The notes under the pieces were generated by a model. That model ran no database searches, was not told the DNA's origin, and was given only the letters and a program-made list of their open reading frames with translations. A DNA stretch of 5,202 nucleotides from contig CAIRRW010000210.1 of NCBI GenBank assembly GCA_903881065.1, positions 1-5,202 of the forward strand. The letters are read 5' to 3'. This DNA is from an uncultured Bacteroidota bacterium (GTDB lineage: Bacteria > Bacteroidota > Bacteroidia > 2-12-FULL-35-15). Of this stretch, positions 1-5,202 are shown one piece after another (the stretch's first letter is position 1; each line of letters begins with the position of its first letter). A program made the translations under genes and the position numbers.

Positions 1-37
1 ACAATATTTTGGACTATTTATTACAGGGAATGGACGC

Positions 38-131
38 TACCAACAATATTTTTTGCTTTACCAACAATGTTTTGACCTTTACCGGAAATAGTTTGAGCTC
101 TACCAACAATAATTTGGTCTCTACCAACAAT
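38..131. repeat. Tandem repeat array, 21-bp period
   Basis: A 10-bp core, taccaacaat, begins at 38, 59, 80, 101 and 122, exactly 21 bp apart each time. Four of the five cores are identical; the one at 80 is taccggaaat. The 11-bp stretches between cores are variable but share an approximate pattern RN-TTTG-NN-CTY. The phase continues weakly on both sides: aacaat at 147-152 and acaat at 1-5 both fall on the expected positions, so the array may have been longer and may extend beyond the left edge. Because 21 is a multiple of three, both strands read through as seven-residue repeats: TNN-x4 on plus, and LLV-[E/K]-x-K-x on minus. Whether it is a coding relic, a minisatellite or a DNA-level element cannot be decided here. 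Confidence 0.9.
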
Positions 132-340
132 AAAAAAGGGAAATGGAACAATAGTTCGTCGGAGAGGAAAAAAGAAATGTATTTTACATTAAAACGCTGA
201 TATTCAATATAAATTAATTTAACTAAAAATGAAAAAAACAGAAAAAAGAGGAACAATGCCGAATAATGATTGTAAAAAGGTGCAGAAGGAATCAATCGTA
301 AAAAGTAATTTATTAAACAATTTAAATCAAAACTGTAGTA

Positions 341-381
341 AACAAAAAAATAGTAGTACAATAATTTATTGTACTACTATT
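341..381 (-). terminator. Probable intrinsic terminator of the agmatinase gene
   Basis: Two perfectly complementary 15-nt arms (349-363 and 367-381) are separated by a 3-nt loop, att. Read on the minus strand, the hairpin runs directly into a T-rich tract (complement of 341-350, seven T then GTTT). It lies about 49 nt past the agmatinase stop codon, where a terminator for that gene would be expected. The stem is unusually poor in G and C (three pairs of fifteen), so its strength depends on its length. On the plus strand no T tract follows it, so it is probably not bidirectional. Confidence 0.6.
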
Positions 382-429
382 ATATGTTACACAGCTTTAA
401 ACTTTCTAACTTTAAACTAAAAAACTAAA

Positions 430-1485
430 CTACGCCCTCCCGTTTGATTTAGCTGCCAGATTAGCAATCCGGTATAATAATCTCGCTCCCACATTGGCAT
501 CCCACTCATCGCCGCCCGGTGCCACTTCATTAATATCAAAAGCAATAATCCGTTTTCCTGCATCCACTATTTTCTCTATCAGCATTAATATCTGTTCGAA
601 CTCAAAGCCTCCGGCAACAGGCGTTCCGGTACTTGGGCACAGCTTAGGGTCTAAGCCATCAATGTCAAAACTTAAATATATTTCGTTTGGCAACTGTGCT
701 ATTATGTTGTTGCAAATAGTCGCCCACGTTGCGCCTTCGTATTGTTCACGTTTAATATCTCTGTCGAAAAAAGTAACAATTCTTCCATTCGAATCTTGAA
801 TAAGATTGTATTCCGCTTCGCAATAATCACGTATTCCTACCTGCACCAGCTTTGATACCTGCGGAATTTTAAGCGCATTAAACATTATCGAAGCATGCGA
901 AAACTCAAACCCTTCATACGCATCTCGCAAATCAGCATGTGCATCTATCTGAAGTATTGCAAACGATTTATTCTTTTCTGCCAGCGCCTGCATCAGTCCA
1001 AGAGGCGTGCTGTGGTCGCCGCCAAGCAACCCTACCACCTTGTTTTTTTCGATAAAGGAAAGACAGGTAGCCTTCACTTCATTATTCATTTCCACACATT
1101 CAGCATTAATCAATTTCAGCGTTCGCGCCATCTCATCATTCTCCTCAATCGAATCTCCTTCTTCCAGCGAAGCAATATATTTCTCCGCTTTACGTCTCAA
1201 ACTCTCGCTCTTGCTCGCGATATCATCAGAAGCAGGTTCCATTGCAATACCTATTTTCCACGCATCTTTTATCTTCGGGTCGAACAAATCTACCTGATAA
1301 GACGCATTGTATATCGCCTGCGGACCCATTGCTGTACCAGCACTGTACGACACCGTAACTTCCCAGGGCACAGGAATCACCACCACTTCGGCTTCATCCG
1401 AAGTAAAAGGCAAACCGTAAATATTATTGCTTTCATCACCCAATCCATTTGGGTCGAAACTGTTTATTTTATCTTGTTTTGACAT
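430..1485 (-). CDS. speB: Agmatinase-family ureohydrolase
   Basis: A 351-residue member of the arginase/agmatinase/formiminoglutamase family, cytosolic binuclear Mn enzymes that hydrolyse a guanidino group; agmatinase gives putrescine and urea. All three metal motifs are present: GGDH (ligand H158), DAHAD (D181, H183, D185) and FDIDGLDP (D274, D276). The N-terminal AGTAMGPQAI (49-58) and the late FDINEVAP (E320) also fit the family. The protein is longer than the roughly 306 residues of E. coli SpeB, mostly through a charged, probably helical segment at about 83-135 before GGDH. The ATG at 1485 follows an A-rich leader with no Shine-Dalgarno sequence. A likely promoter lies just upstream and a hairpin terminator downstream, so it may be its own transcription unit. 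The family call is firm. Agmatine as substrate, rather than arginine or another guanidino compound, is inferred from similarity. Confidence 0.9.
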   Translation of the reverse strand: MSKQDKINSFDPNGLGDESNNIYGLPFTSDEAEVVVIPVPWEVTVSYSAGTAMGPQAIYNASYQVDLFDPKIKDAWKIGIAMEPASDDIASKSESLRRKAEKYIASLEEGDSIEENDEMARTLKLINAECVEMNNEVKATCLSFIEKNKVVGLLGGDHSTPLGLMQALAEKNKSFAILQIDAHADLRDAYEGFEFSHASIMFNALKIPQVSKLVQVGIRDYCEAEYNLIQDSNGRIVTFFDRDIKREQYEGATWATICNNIIAQLPNEIYLSFDIDGLDPKLCPSTGTPVAGGFEFEQILMLIEKIVDAGKRIIAFDINEVAPGGDEWDANVGARLLYRIANLAAKSNGRA

Positions 1486-1504
1486 ACTTATTTTTTTAGG
1501 AGGA

Positions 1505-1512
1505 CGAAAGTA
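1505..1512 (-). promoter_or_regulatory. Candidate -7 promoter box for the agmatinase gene
   Basis: On the minus strand this reads TACTTTCG, one mismatch from the Bacteroidota -7 consensus TAnnTTTG. It ends 19 nt before the agmatinase ATG, close to the 21 nt seen at the better promoter of the oxygenase gene. No clear -33 TTTG/TTG box was found at the usual spacing. The leader it would give, tcctcctaaaaaaataagt, is A-rich as expected. Confidence 0.45.
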
Positions 1513-1545
1513 AGAATTAGTATCGAGATAGGAGATATCCGAAGC

Positions 1546-2586
1546 TTAGAATGTTTCGCAATCTTTACACAGGTCAATCTCTTTCTTTTTGCCTTGTATA
1601 AACTTGCGCAGCATTTCCTTTCGTTGAGGTTTATTATAAATAGCAAATAGCTTTTCCTGCTTTATATTTCCTATAACACCTTTCGAATTCAAGTCGGCAC
1701 AGCAGACAGTAATGTCTCCGTTCGGCAATAATACCAATTGATGCATCAGCAGACTGCAACCTACTTTATATGTTTTCTTCTTTTTATTCTTGAGTTCCTC
1801 AATCTCCACTTCGCCGCCCCAGTTGTGGGCGTAGCGCAGTTCGTAGCCGTCCACCATATCAAGTAACTTCTTAAACTCGTCACTCATCCATTCGGTGTTC
1901 AGCTTATTTTTATACTCCACAAGAGTTATAATTCCGGTAGGTATTTTCTTTGGCTGTTTATTATTCAGTTCACAGAAGTGAGTAATGTTTTTCATAAATA
2001 CATCCCACTTTGCCCGTTCGCGCATCTCCTCAAACTTCTCTTTACTGCCGCCATCCATACTGAAACGGATGTAATCCAGTACTCCCGAATTTATTAAAGC
2101 ATTCGTATTCTTTTCATTCAAAACAATTGCATTGGTGAGCAAAGCAATCTGCGGAAAAAATATTCCTTTCTTTTTTGAAGTATCTTTATATTGTTTTATT
2201 ATGGCCAGCATCTCTTCCAGTTTCGGGTGAAGCAGCACTTCTCCGGCATTATAAAGATGAATGGTTTTTACACTTCTGAAATGAGAATCGGACATAAAGT
2301 CGTCAAAGAATTGTCTTAATGTTTCTGCACTCATTCTCACTTTTGGTTTATCATGGTCAAGCGAACAAAGCGTACAGCGCAGGTTACAGTAACTTACAAA
2401 CTCGATATTAATTTCAGTGATGGAACTCTTGCTATTAATAATTCCGGTTTTATAATACAGCCAGTAATCAATGCTGAACGAAATTCCCTGCATAAATTCA
2501 ACAATACGCCATACGAACGTACTCTTCCCGATTCGTTGTACAAAGAAGTTTTTGAATTCAAATGAATTTACCTGCAAGCCAAACAT
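1546..2586 (-). CDS. Radical SAM protein with C-terminal twitch/SPASM-like cluster domain
   Basis: A 346-residue radical SAM enzyme of unknown substrate. The SAM-binding [4Fe-4S] motif is CNLRCTLC (C67, C71, C74), preceded by a typical first strand (TEINIEFVSY). NAGEVLLHP (113-121) matches the family GE(P) motif that contacts SAM. The C-terminal part carries C277, then PNGDITVCC (C295, C296), then CKDC (C340, C343) three residues before the end. This C-x17-C ... C-x2-C arrangement would bind one auxiliary cluster, as in twitch domains of BtrN type; the last two cysteines of a full SPASM domain are absent. The first 55 or so residues are an extension rich in aromatic and hydrophobic residues. 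It starts 69 bp after the dehydrogenase stop and ends 60 bp before the agmatinase ATG. Fold and cofactor are confident; the reaction cannot be inferred from sequence alone. Confidence 0.9.
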   Translation of the reverse strand: MFGLQVNSFEFKNFFVQRIGKSTFVWRIVEFMQGISFSIDYWLYYKTGIINSKSSITEINIEFVSYCNLRCTLCSLDHDKPKVRMSAETLRQFFDDFMSDSHFRSVKTIHLYNAGEVLLHPKLEEMLAIIKQYKDTSKKKGIFFPQIALLTNAIVLNEKNTNALINSGVLDYIRFSMDGGSKEKFEEMRERAKWDVFMKNITHFCELNNKQPKKIPTGIITLVEYKNKLNTEWMSDEFKKLLDMVDGYELRYAHNWGGEVEIEELKNKKKKTYKVGCSLLMHQLVLLPNGDITVCCADLNSKGVIGNIKQEKLFAIYNKPQRKEMLRKFIQGKKKEIDLCKDCETF

Positions 2587-2608
2587 TGGTAATGTTTTTA
2601 ATCAGTTG

Positions 2609-2616
2609 CAAGGTTA
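2609..2616 (-). promoter_or_regulatory. Weak candidate -7 box for the radical SAM gene
   Basis: On the minus strand this reads TAACCTTG, one mismatch from TAnnTTTG, and it ends 22 nt before the radical SAM ATG. That spacing resembles the two better candidates in this window. There is no clear -33 partner, and a one-mismatch match in AT-rich DNA is expected by chance fairly often, so the gene may equally be read through from the dehydrogenase. Confidence 0.25.
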
Positions 2617-2655
2617 AGAAGGTTTAAAGGATTGGCGAATGATATTAATCAGTAG

Positions 2656-3456
2656 TTATTTCAATTCTTTCGTCATTTTGCGCATAAGTTTATAAAACAC
2701 TTTCGGGAAAAACTGTTTTACATACACGGAGAATATCTCGTATTTGCCTACAAATTTATGATTGCGATTATTTTTGATGGCACTCACAATGCCCTTGGCA
2801 CAGTCCTTTGCCGACATACCCTTTTCCTGAGCGTCACTCTTTACTCCAAACTGGCTGCCATCTTCCCTCAACAGTTTGGTGCTTACATCAGTATTTATAA
2901 ATCCCGGACTAACAATTAATACAGAGATATTATCATTAAACAATTCCTGGCGCAGCGACTCAAAATAACCATACAGCGCATGTTTTGATGCAGCATAAGT
3001 CGAATACAAAGGCATACCATACTTGCCCATAATACTTGTTACAATTACAAGTTTACCGCTTTTCTGTTTCTGCATTTGTTTTGCAACAGCCTTTGTAAGA
3101 TTAATGGTACCGAAGAAATTAACTTCCATTACCTTTCTGTCAATGTAAGATGGTGTATTAACAGCAAGGGTCCTGTGACCCATACCGCTATTGTTAATCA
3201 GAATGTCAATCCTGCCAAAACGTTTTATTACTTCCTGCACTTTATCCTCCACATTATCGGTCTGACCTAAGTCAAGGTGAAGCACAAAAGTATTTTCGGG
3301 TGATGCATTACAATTCTTACATACACGATTAAGTTCATCTTCCCTGCGTGCTGATAAAATAACTTTCGCTCCTTCTTCAGCACATTGATATGCCAATGCT
3401 TCACCTATACCTGATGATGCGCCGGTAATCCAGATTACTTTATCTTTTATTTCCAC
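2656..3456 (-). CDS. Short-chain dehydrogenase/reductase (classical SDR), GTG start
   Basis: A 266-residue classical SDR, an NAD(P)H-dependent oxidoreductase that interconverts alcohols and ketones. Visible landmarks are the cofactor loop TGASSGIG (11-18), D62 of the LDL segment after strand three, NNSG (88-91, the usual NNAG), the catalytic tetrad N113, S141, Y154 and K158, and SPGFINTD (183-190). Arginines 37 and 38 just after the second strand suggest preference for NADPH. The tail (about 247-266) is aromatic and strongly basic, as in 11beta-HSD/DHRS7-like members. The start must be GTG: an in-frame TGA lies five codons upstream, and the nearby ATG at 3472 is in another frame. The gene starts 21 bp after the oxygenase stop, so the two are probably co-transcribed. 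The substrate is unknown. Confidence 0.9.
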   Translation of the reverse strand: MEIKDKVIWITGASSGIGEALAYQCAEEGAKVILSARREDELNRVCKNCNASPENTFVLHLDLGQTDNVEDKVQEVIKRFGRIDILINNSGMGHRTLAVNTPSYIDRKVMEVNFFGTINLTKAVAKQMQKQKSGKLVIVTSIMGKYGMPLYSTYAASKHALYGYFESLRQELFNDNISVLIVSPGFINTDVSTKLLREDGSQFGVKSDAQEKGMSAKDCAKGIVSAIKNNRNHKFVGKYEIFSVYVKQFFPKVFYKLMRKMTKELK

Positions 3457-3477
3457 AACTTTGAACTTTCATCTAAT

Positions 3478-4293
3478 TTACTTTTTATTTTTATCCTGAA
3501 AGTCAAGAGATTTAACCCCTATCGCTTTAAGGAACTTTTTAATATTAATCTTCAAGGTTTCTTTCACCTCTGTAATTGCTGTCTTAGTCATGCTTTCATC
3601 AGGTCGTGATTTGAAACGGGAATCACGATAAACAAAATCCTTGCTTGCAGGAGTATAATAATAACAGTAGAAAGACTTGCGGCTCTCGTTATCAGGAATA
3701 TTAATTTTAGCATAACCATGATAAGAAGTTTCATCAGTAACCATTATTGCCGCCTGATTAAAATAAGGCATCACCTTTGAAATACAGTTCTTGACATCTT
3801 TGTCCCAGAACTCCAATGCTCCGCCATACTCATCTTTCCAGTGTTTATTTAAGTAGATAAGCAGATTTATTCTGCGGTGTAATTTAGCGGCAGGATTCAT
3901 ATTTATGTCCACGTGCACATCCACAAAACTTCCAGGACCGCCCTGATGAATTCCCGAACCAAGTGAATCATAGGTTGAACTCATCCCTTCAATTCCGGTA
4001 ACATCACTCATCCATTTATACATTTCAGGAGAATTGAGGAAGTCACGCAATTCATTAAACTGAGGATGATATCTATCCAGATGATATTCTTCGGATTTAT
4101 TTTCGTTGATACTCTTACGTTTTACATTCAGAGTATCGAGCTTCGGGAAATTTTCATAAAGTGTATCAGCTACCTCATTCAATAAAAAACCAGGCAATGC
4201 AACATGTTTGCATGGTTGTGCTGAATTAAAAGCATCACGAATCTCTTTCTTTTTCTCTTCGCTTAAATAGATAGGGTTTACTAAATTTTTCAT
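3478..4293 (-). CDS. 2-oxoglutarate/Fe(II)-dependent oxygenase, prolyl-hydroxylase-like
   Basis: A 271-residue non-haem iron oxygenase of the 2OG-Fe(II) superfamily. These enzymes couple decarboxylation of 2-oxoglutarate to hydroxylation of a substrate. The iron triad is HVD (H127, D129) and H192 in SYHGY. R205 in the sequence ESRKSFYCYYY is the expected 2-oxoglutarate carboxylate ligand. The strand pair RRINLLIYLN (140-149) and YGGALEFWD (156-164) is characteristic of the prolyl 4-hydroxylase/Tpa1-like group. A basic tail of about 50 residues (221-271) follows the catalytic core. The ATG lies 21 nt downstream of a perfect TACTTTTG box and heads a minus-strand run with the SDR 21 bp behind it. 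Substrate could be a protein residue, a free amino acid, a lipid or a small metabolite. The family call is firm; the role is not known. Confidence 0.88.
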   Translation of the reverse strand: MKNLVNPIYLSEEKKKEIRDAFNSAQPCKHVALPGFLLNEVADTLYENFPKLDTLNVKRKSINENKSEEYHLDRYHPQFNELRDFLNSPEMYKWMSDVTGIEGMSSTYDSLGSGIHQGGPGSFVDVHVDINMNPAAKLHRRINLLIYLNKHWKDEYGGALEFWDKDVKNCISKVMPYFNQAAIMVTDETSYHGYAKINIPDNESRKSFYCYYYTPASKDFVYRDSRFKSRPDESMTKTAITEVKETLKINIKKFLKAIGVKSLDFQDKNKK

Positions 4294-4314
4294 TTACTGT
4301 ATTATATTGGAGAG

Positions 4315-4322
4315 CAAAAGTA
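4315..4322 (-). promoter_or_regulatory. -7 promoter box of the oxygenase-SDR unit
   Basis: On the minus strand this is TACTTTTG, a perfect match to the Bacteroidota consensus TAnnTTTG. It predicts a transcript start near 4310 and a leader of about 17 nt before the oxygenase ATG. No TTTG/TTG is visible at the -33 position; that region is an A-rich tract on the minus strand. It is one arm of the inverted repeat shared with the divergent promoter. Confidence 0.7.
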
Positions 4323-4348
4323 ACAAAAAAAAGGAAGTGTTTTTTTCT

Positions 4349-4356
4349 TACTTTTG
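4349..4356 (+). promoter_or_regulatory. -7 promoter box of the fumarylacetoacetase gene
   Basis: A perfect TACTTTTG match to TAnnTTTG ends only 4 nt before the ATG at 4361. With the usual position of this box, transcription would begin at or within a few bases of the start codon. The mRNA should therefore be leaderless or nearly so. Confidence 0.65.
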
Positions 4357-4360
4357 CCCA

Positions 4361-5202
4361 ATGATAAAAGCAAACGACCCTCAATTAAAATCGTGGATAG
4401 AAGTAGATAAAAACAGCGACTTCCCAATACAAAATCTTCCTTTCGGAATATTCAAAACACAAAGTTCAAGTCCACGCGTCGGTATTGCAATAGGCGATCA
4501 GGTACTTGACTTGGCATTATTAAACAAACTTGGATTTCTGAAGAATCTTAATATTGACAATTCTGTTTTTACGAATCAATATTTAAATGATTTTATTGCA
4601 TTGGGCAAACCTGCATGGAGAGCTTTACGTCAGCGTATCTCCGATTTGCTTAATACTGAGAATGCAGAACTTCGTGATAACAAAGAAGCCCAAGAAAAAG
4701 TATTGCAATACATCAGTAATGTACAAATGCTGATGCCTGTCAGAGTAGGCGATTATACTGATTTCTATTCAAGCATTGACCATGCTACTAATGTGGGAAC
4801 TATGTTTCGTGATCCTGCAAATGCATTGTTGCCCAACTGGAAACACTTACCGGTAGGTTATCATGGGCGTGCTTCTTCCATTATTGTTTCCGGAACTAAC
4901 TTTCACCGTCCTAAAGGACAAACAAAACCTGCAGATTCTGACCAGCCAGTATTCGGGCCAACAAAATTACTTGACTTTGAACTTGAAGTAGCATTTATTA
5001 TTGGAAAGCCTACAGAATTAGGCAATAGCGTTAGTACTGCTGAGGCAGATGATTATATTTTCGGGTTGACGCTGTTTAACGATTGGAGTGCAAGAGATAT
5101 ACAAACATGGGAATACGTGCCGCTAGGACCATTCCTTGCAAAGAATTTTGCGTCCACAGTTTCTCCGTGGATTGTAACGCTGGATGCTTTGGAACCTTTC
5201 CG
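4361..5202 (+). CDS. fahA: Fumarylacetoacetase, N-terminal 280 residues, cut by the window edge
   Basis: Hydrolyses 4-fumarylacetoacetate to fumarate and acetoacetate, the last step of phenylalanine/tyrosine degradation. The frame is open from ATG 4361 to the right edge. The protein begins with the small N-terminal domain (SDFPIQNLPFGIF, then RVGIAIGDQVLDLA), followed by the catalytic domain. Compared from memory with mouse FAH at a constant offset of eight residues, the metal ligands are D134, E207, E209 and D241, and the catalytic histidine is H141. Y136, R150, Y167, R245, Q248 and K261 also match active-site positions. Long identical stretches include GDYTDFYSS, PVGYHGRASS, NDWSARDIQ and WEYVPLGPF. 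The family is about 420 residues, so roughly a third, including the late active-site glutamate, lies outside the window. No other in-frame ATG, GTG or TTG lies between the ATG and the conserved N-terminus; an upstream in-frame GTG at 4337 would add an implausible FFSYFCP leader. Confidence 0.95.
   Translation, partial: MIKANDPQLKSWIEVDKNSDFPIQNLPFGIFKTQSSSPRVGIAIGDQVLDLALLNKLGFLKNLNIDNSVFTNQYLNDFIALGKPAWRALRQRISDLLNTENAELRDNKEAQEKVLQYISNVQMLMPVRVGDYTDFYSSIDHATNVGTMFRDPANALLPNWKHLPVGYHGRASSIIVSGTNFHRPKGQTKPADSDQPVFGPTKLLDFELEVAFIIGKPTELGNSVSTAEADDYIFGLTLFNDWSARDIQTWEYVPLGPFLAKNFASTVSPWIVTLDALEPF

Larger units (their letters stand above)
1..429. other. AT-rich stretch with no supported gene
   Basis: No convincing gene lies between the left edge and the agmatinase stop codon. 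The stretch holds a 21-bp tandem repeat array at the left and a long AT-rich hairpin at 349-381. Between them (about 153-340) is low-complexity A-rich sequence in which I see no conserved motif. Between the hairpin and the agmatinase stop there are short direct repetitions built from aactttaaac and aaacta (about 395-429), typical of drifting AT-rich spacer. Open frames exist on both strands here, but their translations are dominated by K/N or F/Y/L and look like by-products of base composition. Confidence 0.7.
4314..4357. promoter_or_regulatory. Symmetric divergent promoter region (10-bp inverted repeat)
   Basis: The arms gcaaaagtaa (4314-4323) and ttacttttgc (4348-4357) are exact reverse complements separated by 24 bp. 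Each arm contains the -7 box for the gene on its own side. The spacer itself has near-mirror organisation: an A8 tract on the left, ggaagtg in the middle, a T7 tract on the right. These tracts occupy the positions where -33 boxes would be expected and could act as bent DNA or as an UP-like element. Polymerase footprints for the two directions would overlap, so the two transcripts probably compete. Confidence 0.6.

Noticed and set aside
38..131. CRISPR array
   Set aside because: The constant unit is only 10 bp and the variable unit 11 bp, the variable units are related to one another, and no cas gene is nearby.
9..200. Plus-strand 63-codon open frame containing the TNN repeats
   Set aside because: It consists almost entirely of the tandem repeat and has no upstream signal or recognised domain. 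The open frame is a consequence of the 21-bp period.
14..361. Minus-strand 115-codon open frame containing the LLV heptads
   Set aside because: Its start lies inside the terminator hairpin and its first two thirds are F/Y/L-rich low-complexity sequence with no family features. Only the repeat portion is orderly, and that is reported as a repeat.
229..420. Plus-strand 63-codon open frame with an A-rich start context
   Set aside because: The translation is dominated by K, N and S, has no recognisable motif, and runs through the 349-381 hairpin. It looks like a composition artefact of AT-rich spacer.
895..1482. Plus-strand 195-codon open frame opposite the agmatinase
   Set aside because: It is the antisense shadow of a gene with intact catalytic motifs and shows no features of its own.
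1486..1545. Possible terminator between the radical SAM and agmatinase genes
   Set aside because: Only short self-complementary segments around gatatc are present, with no long stem followed by a T tract on the minus strand.
2598..2653. 9-bp direct repeat ttaatcagt at 2598-2606 and 2645-2653, between SDR and radical SAM genes
   Set aside because: Two short AT-rich copies 47 bp apart in spacer are compatible with chance, and no regulator or mobile element is suggested.

Overview
The window looks like a piece of a Bacteroidota chromosome. The DNA is AT-rich, start codons lack Shine-Dalgarno sequences and sit in A-rich leaders, and at least two starts are preceded by the Bacteroidota -7 promoter box TAnnTTTG. 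The encoded enzymes fit a free-living heterotroph. Genus cannot be read from the sequence.

Layout: 1-429 is a gene-poor, very AT-rich stretch. It holds an array of 21-bp tandem repeats (38-131, with decayed in-phase ends reaching about 1-152) and a strong AT-rich hairpin (349-381) followed on the minus strand by a T tract, probably the terminator of the next gene. Four genes then lie head to tail on the minus strand. In order of transcription they are a 2-oxoglutarate/Fe(II) oxygenase (4293-3478), a short-chain dehydrogenase with a GTG start (3456-2656), a radical SAM protein with a C-terminal twitch-like cysteine set (2586-1546), and an agmatinase-family ureohydrolase (1485-430). The gaps are 21, 69 and 60 bp. 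From 4361 to the right edge a plus-strand gene encodes the first 280 residues of fumarylacetoacetase.

How they may work together: fumarylacetoacetase is the last step of phenylalanine/tyrosine breakdown and agmatinase belongs to arginine/polyamine metabolism. Both are ordinary housekeeping-type functions. The oxygenase and the dehydrogenase are probably co-transcribed from a divergent promoter shared with fumarylacetoacetase. Hydroxylation followed by alcohol/ketone redox is a chemically sensible pair, and the radical SAM enzyme just downstream could act on the same molecule. No substrate can be named, so this trio is the only candidate here for an undescribed pathway, and it remains a hypothesis.

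The most striking non-genic structures are the 21-bp repeat array and the mirror-image divergent promoter at 4314-4357. The plus-strand box of that promoter lies so close to the fumarylacetoacetase ATG that the mRNA should be leaderless or nearly so.
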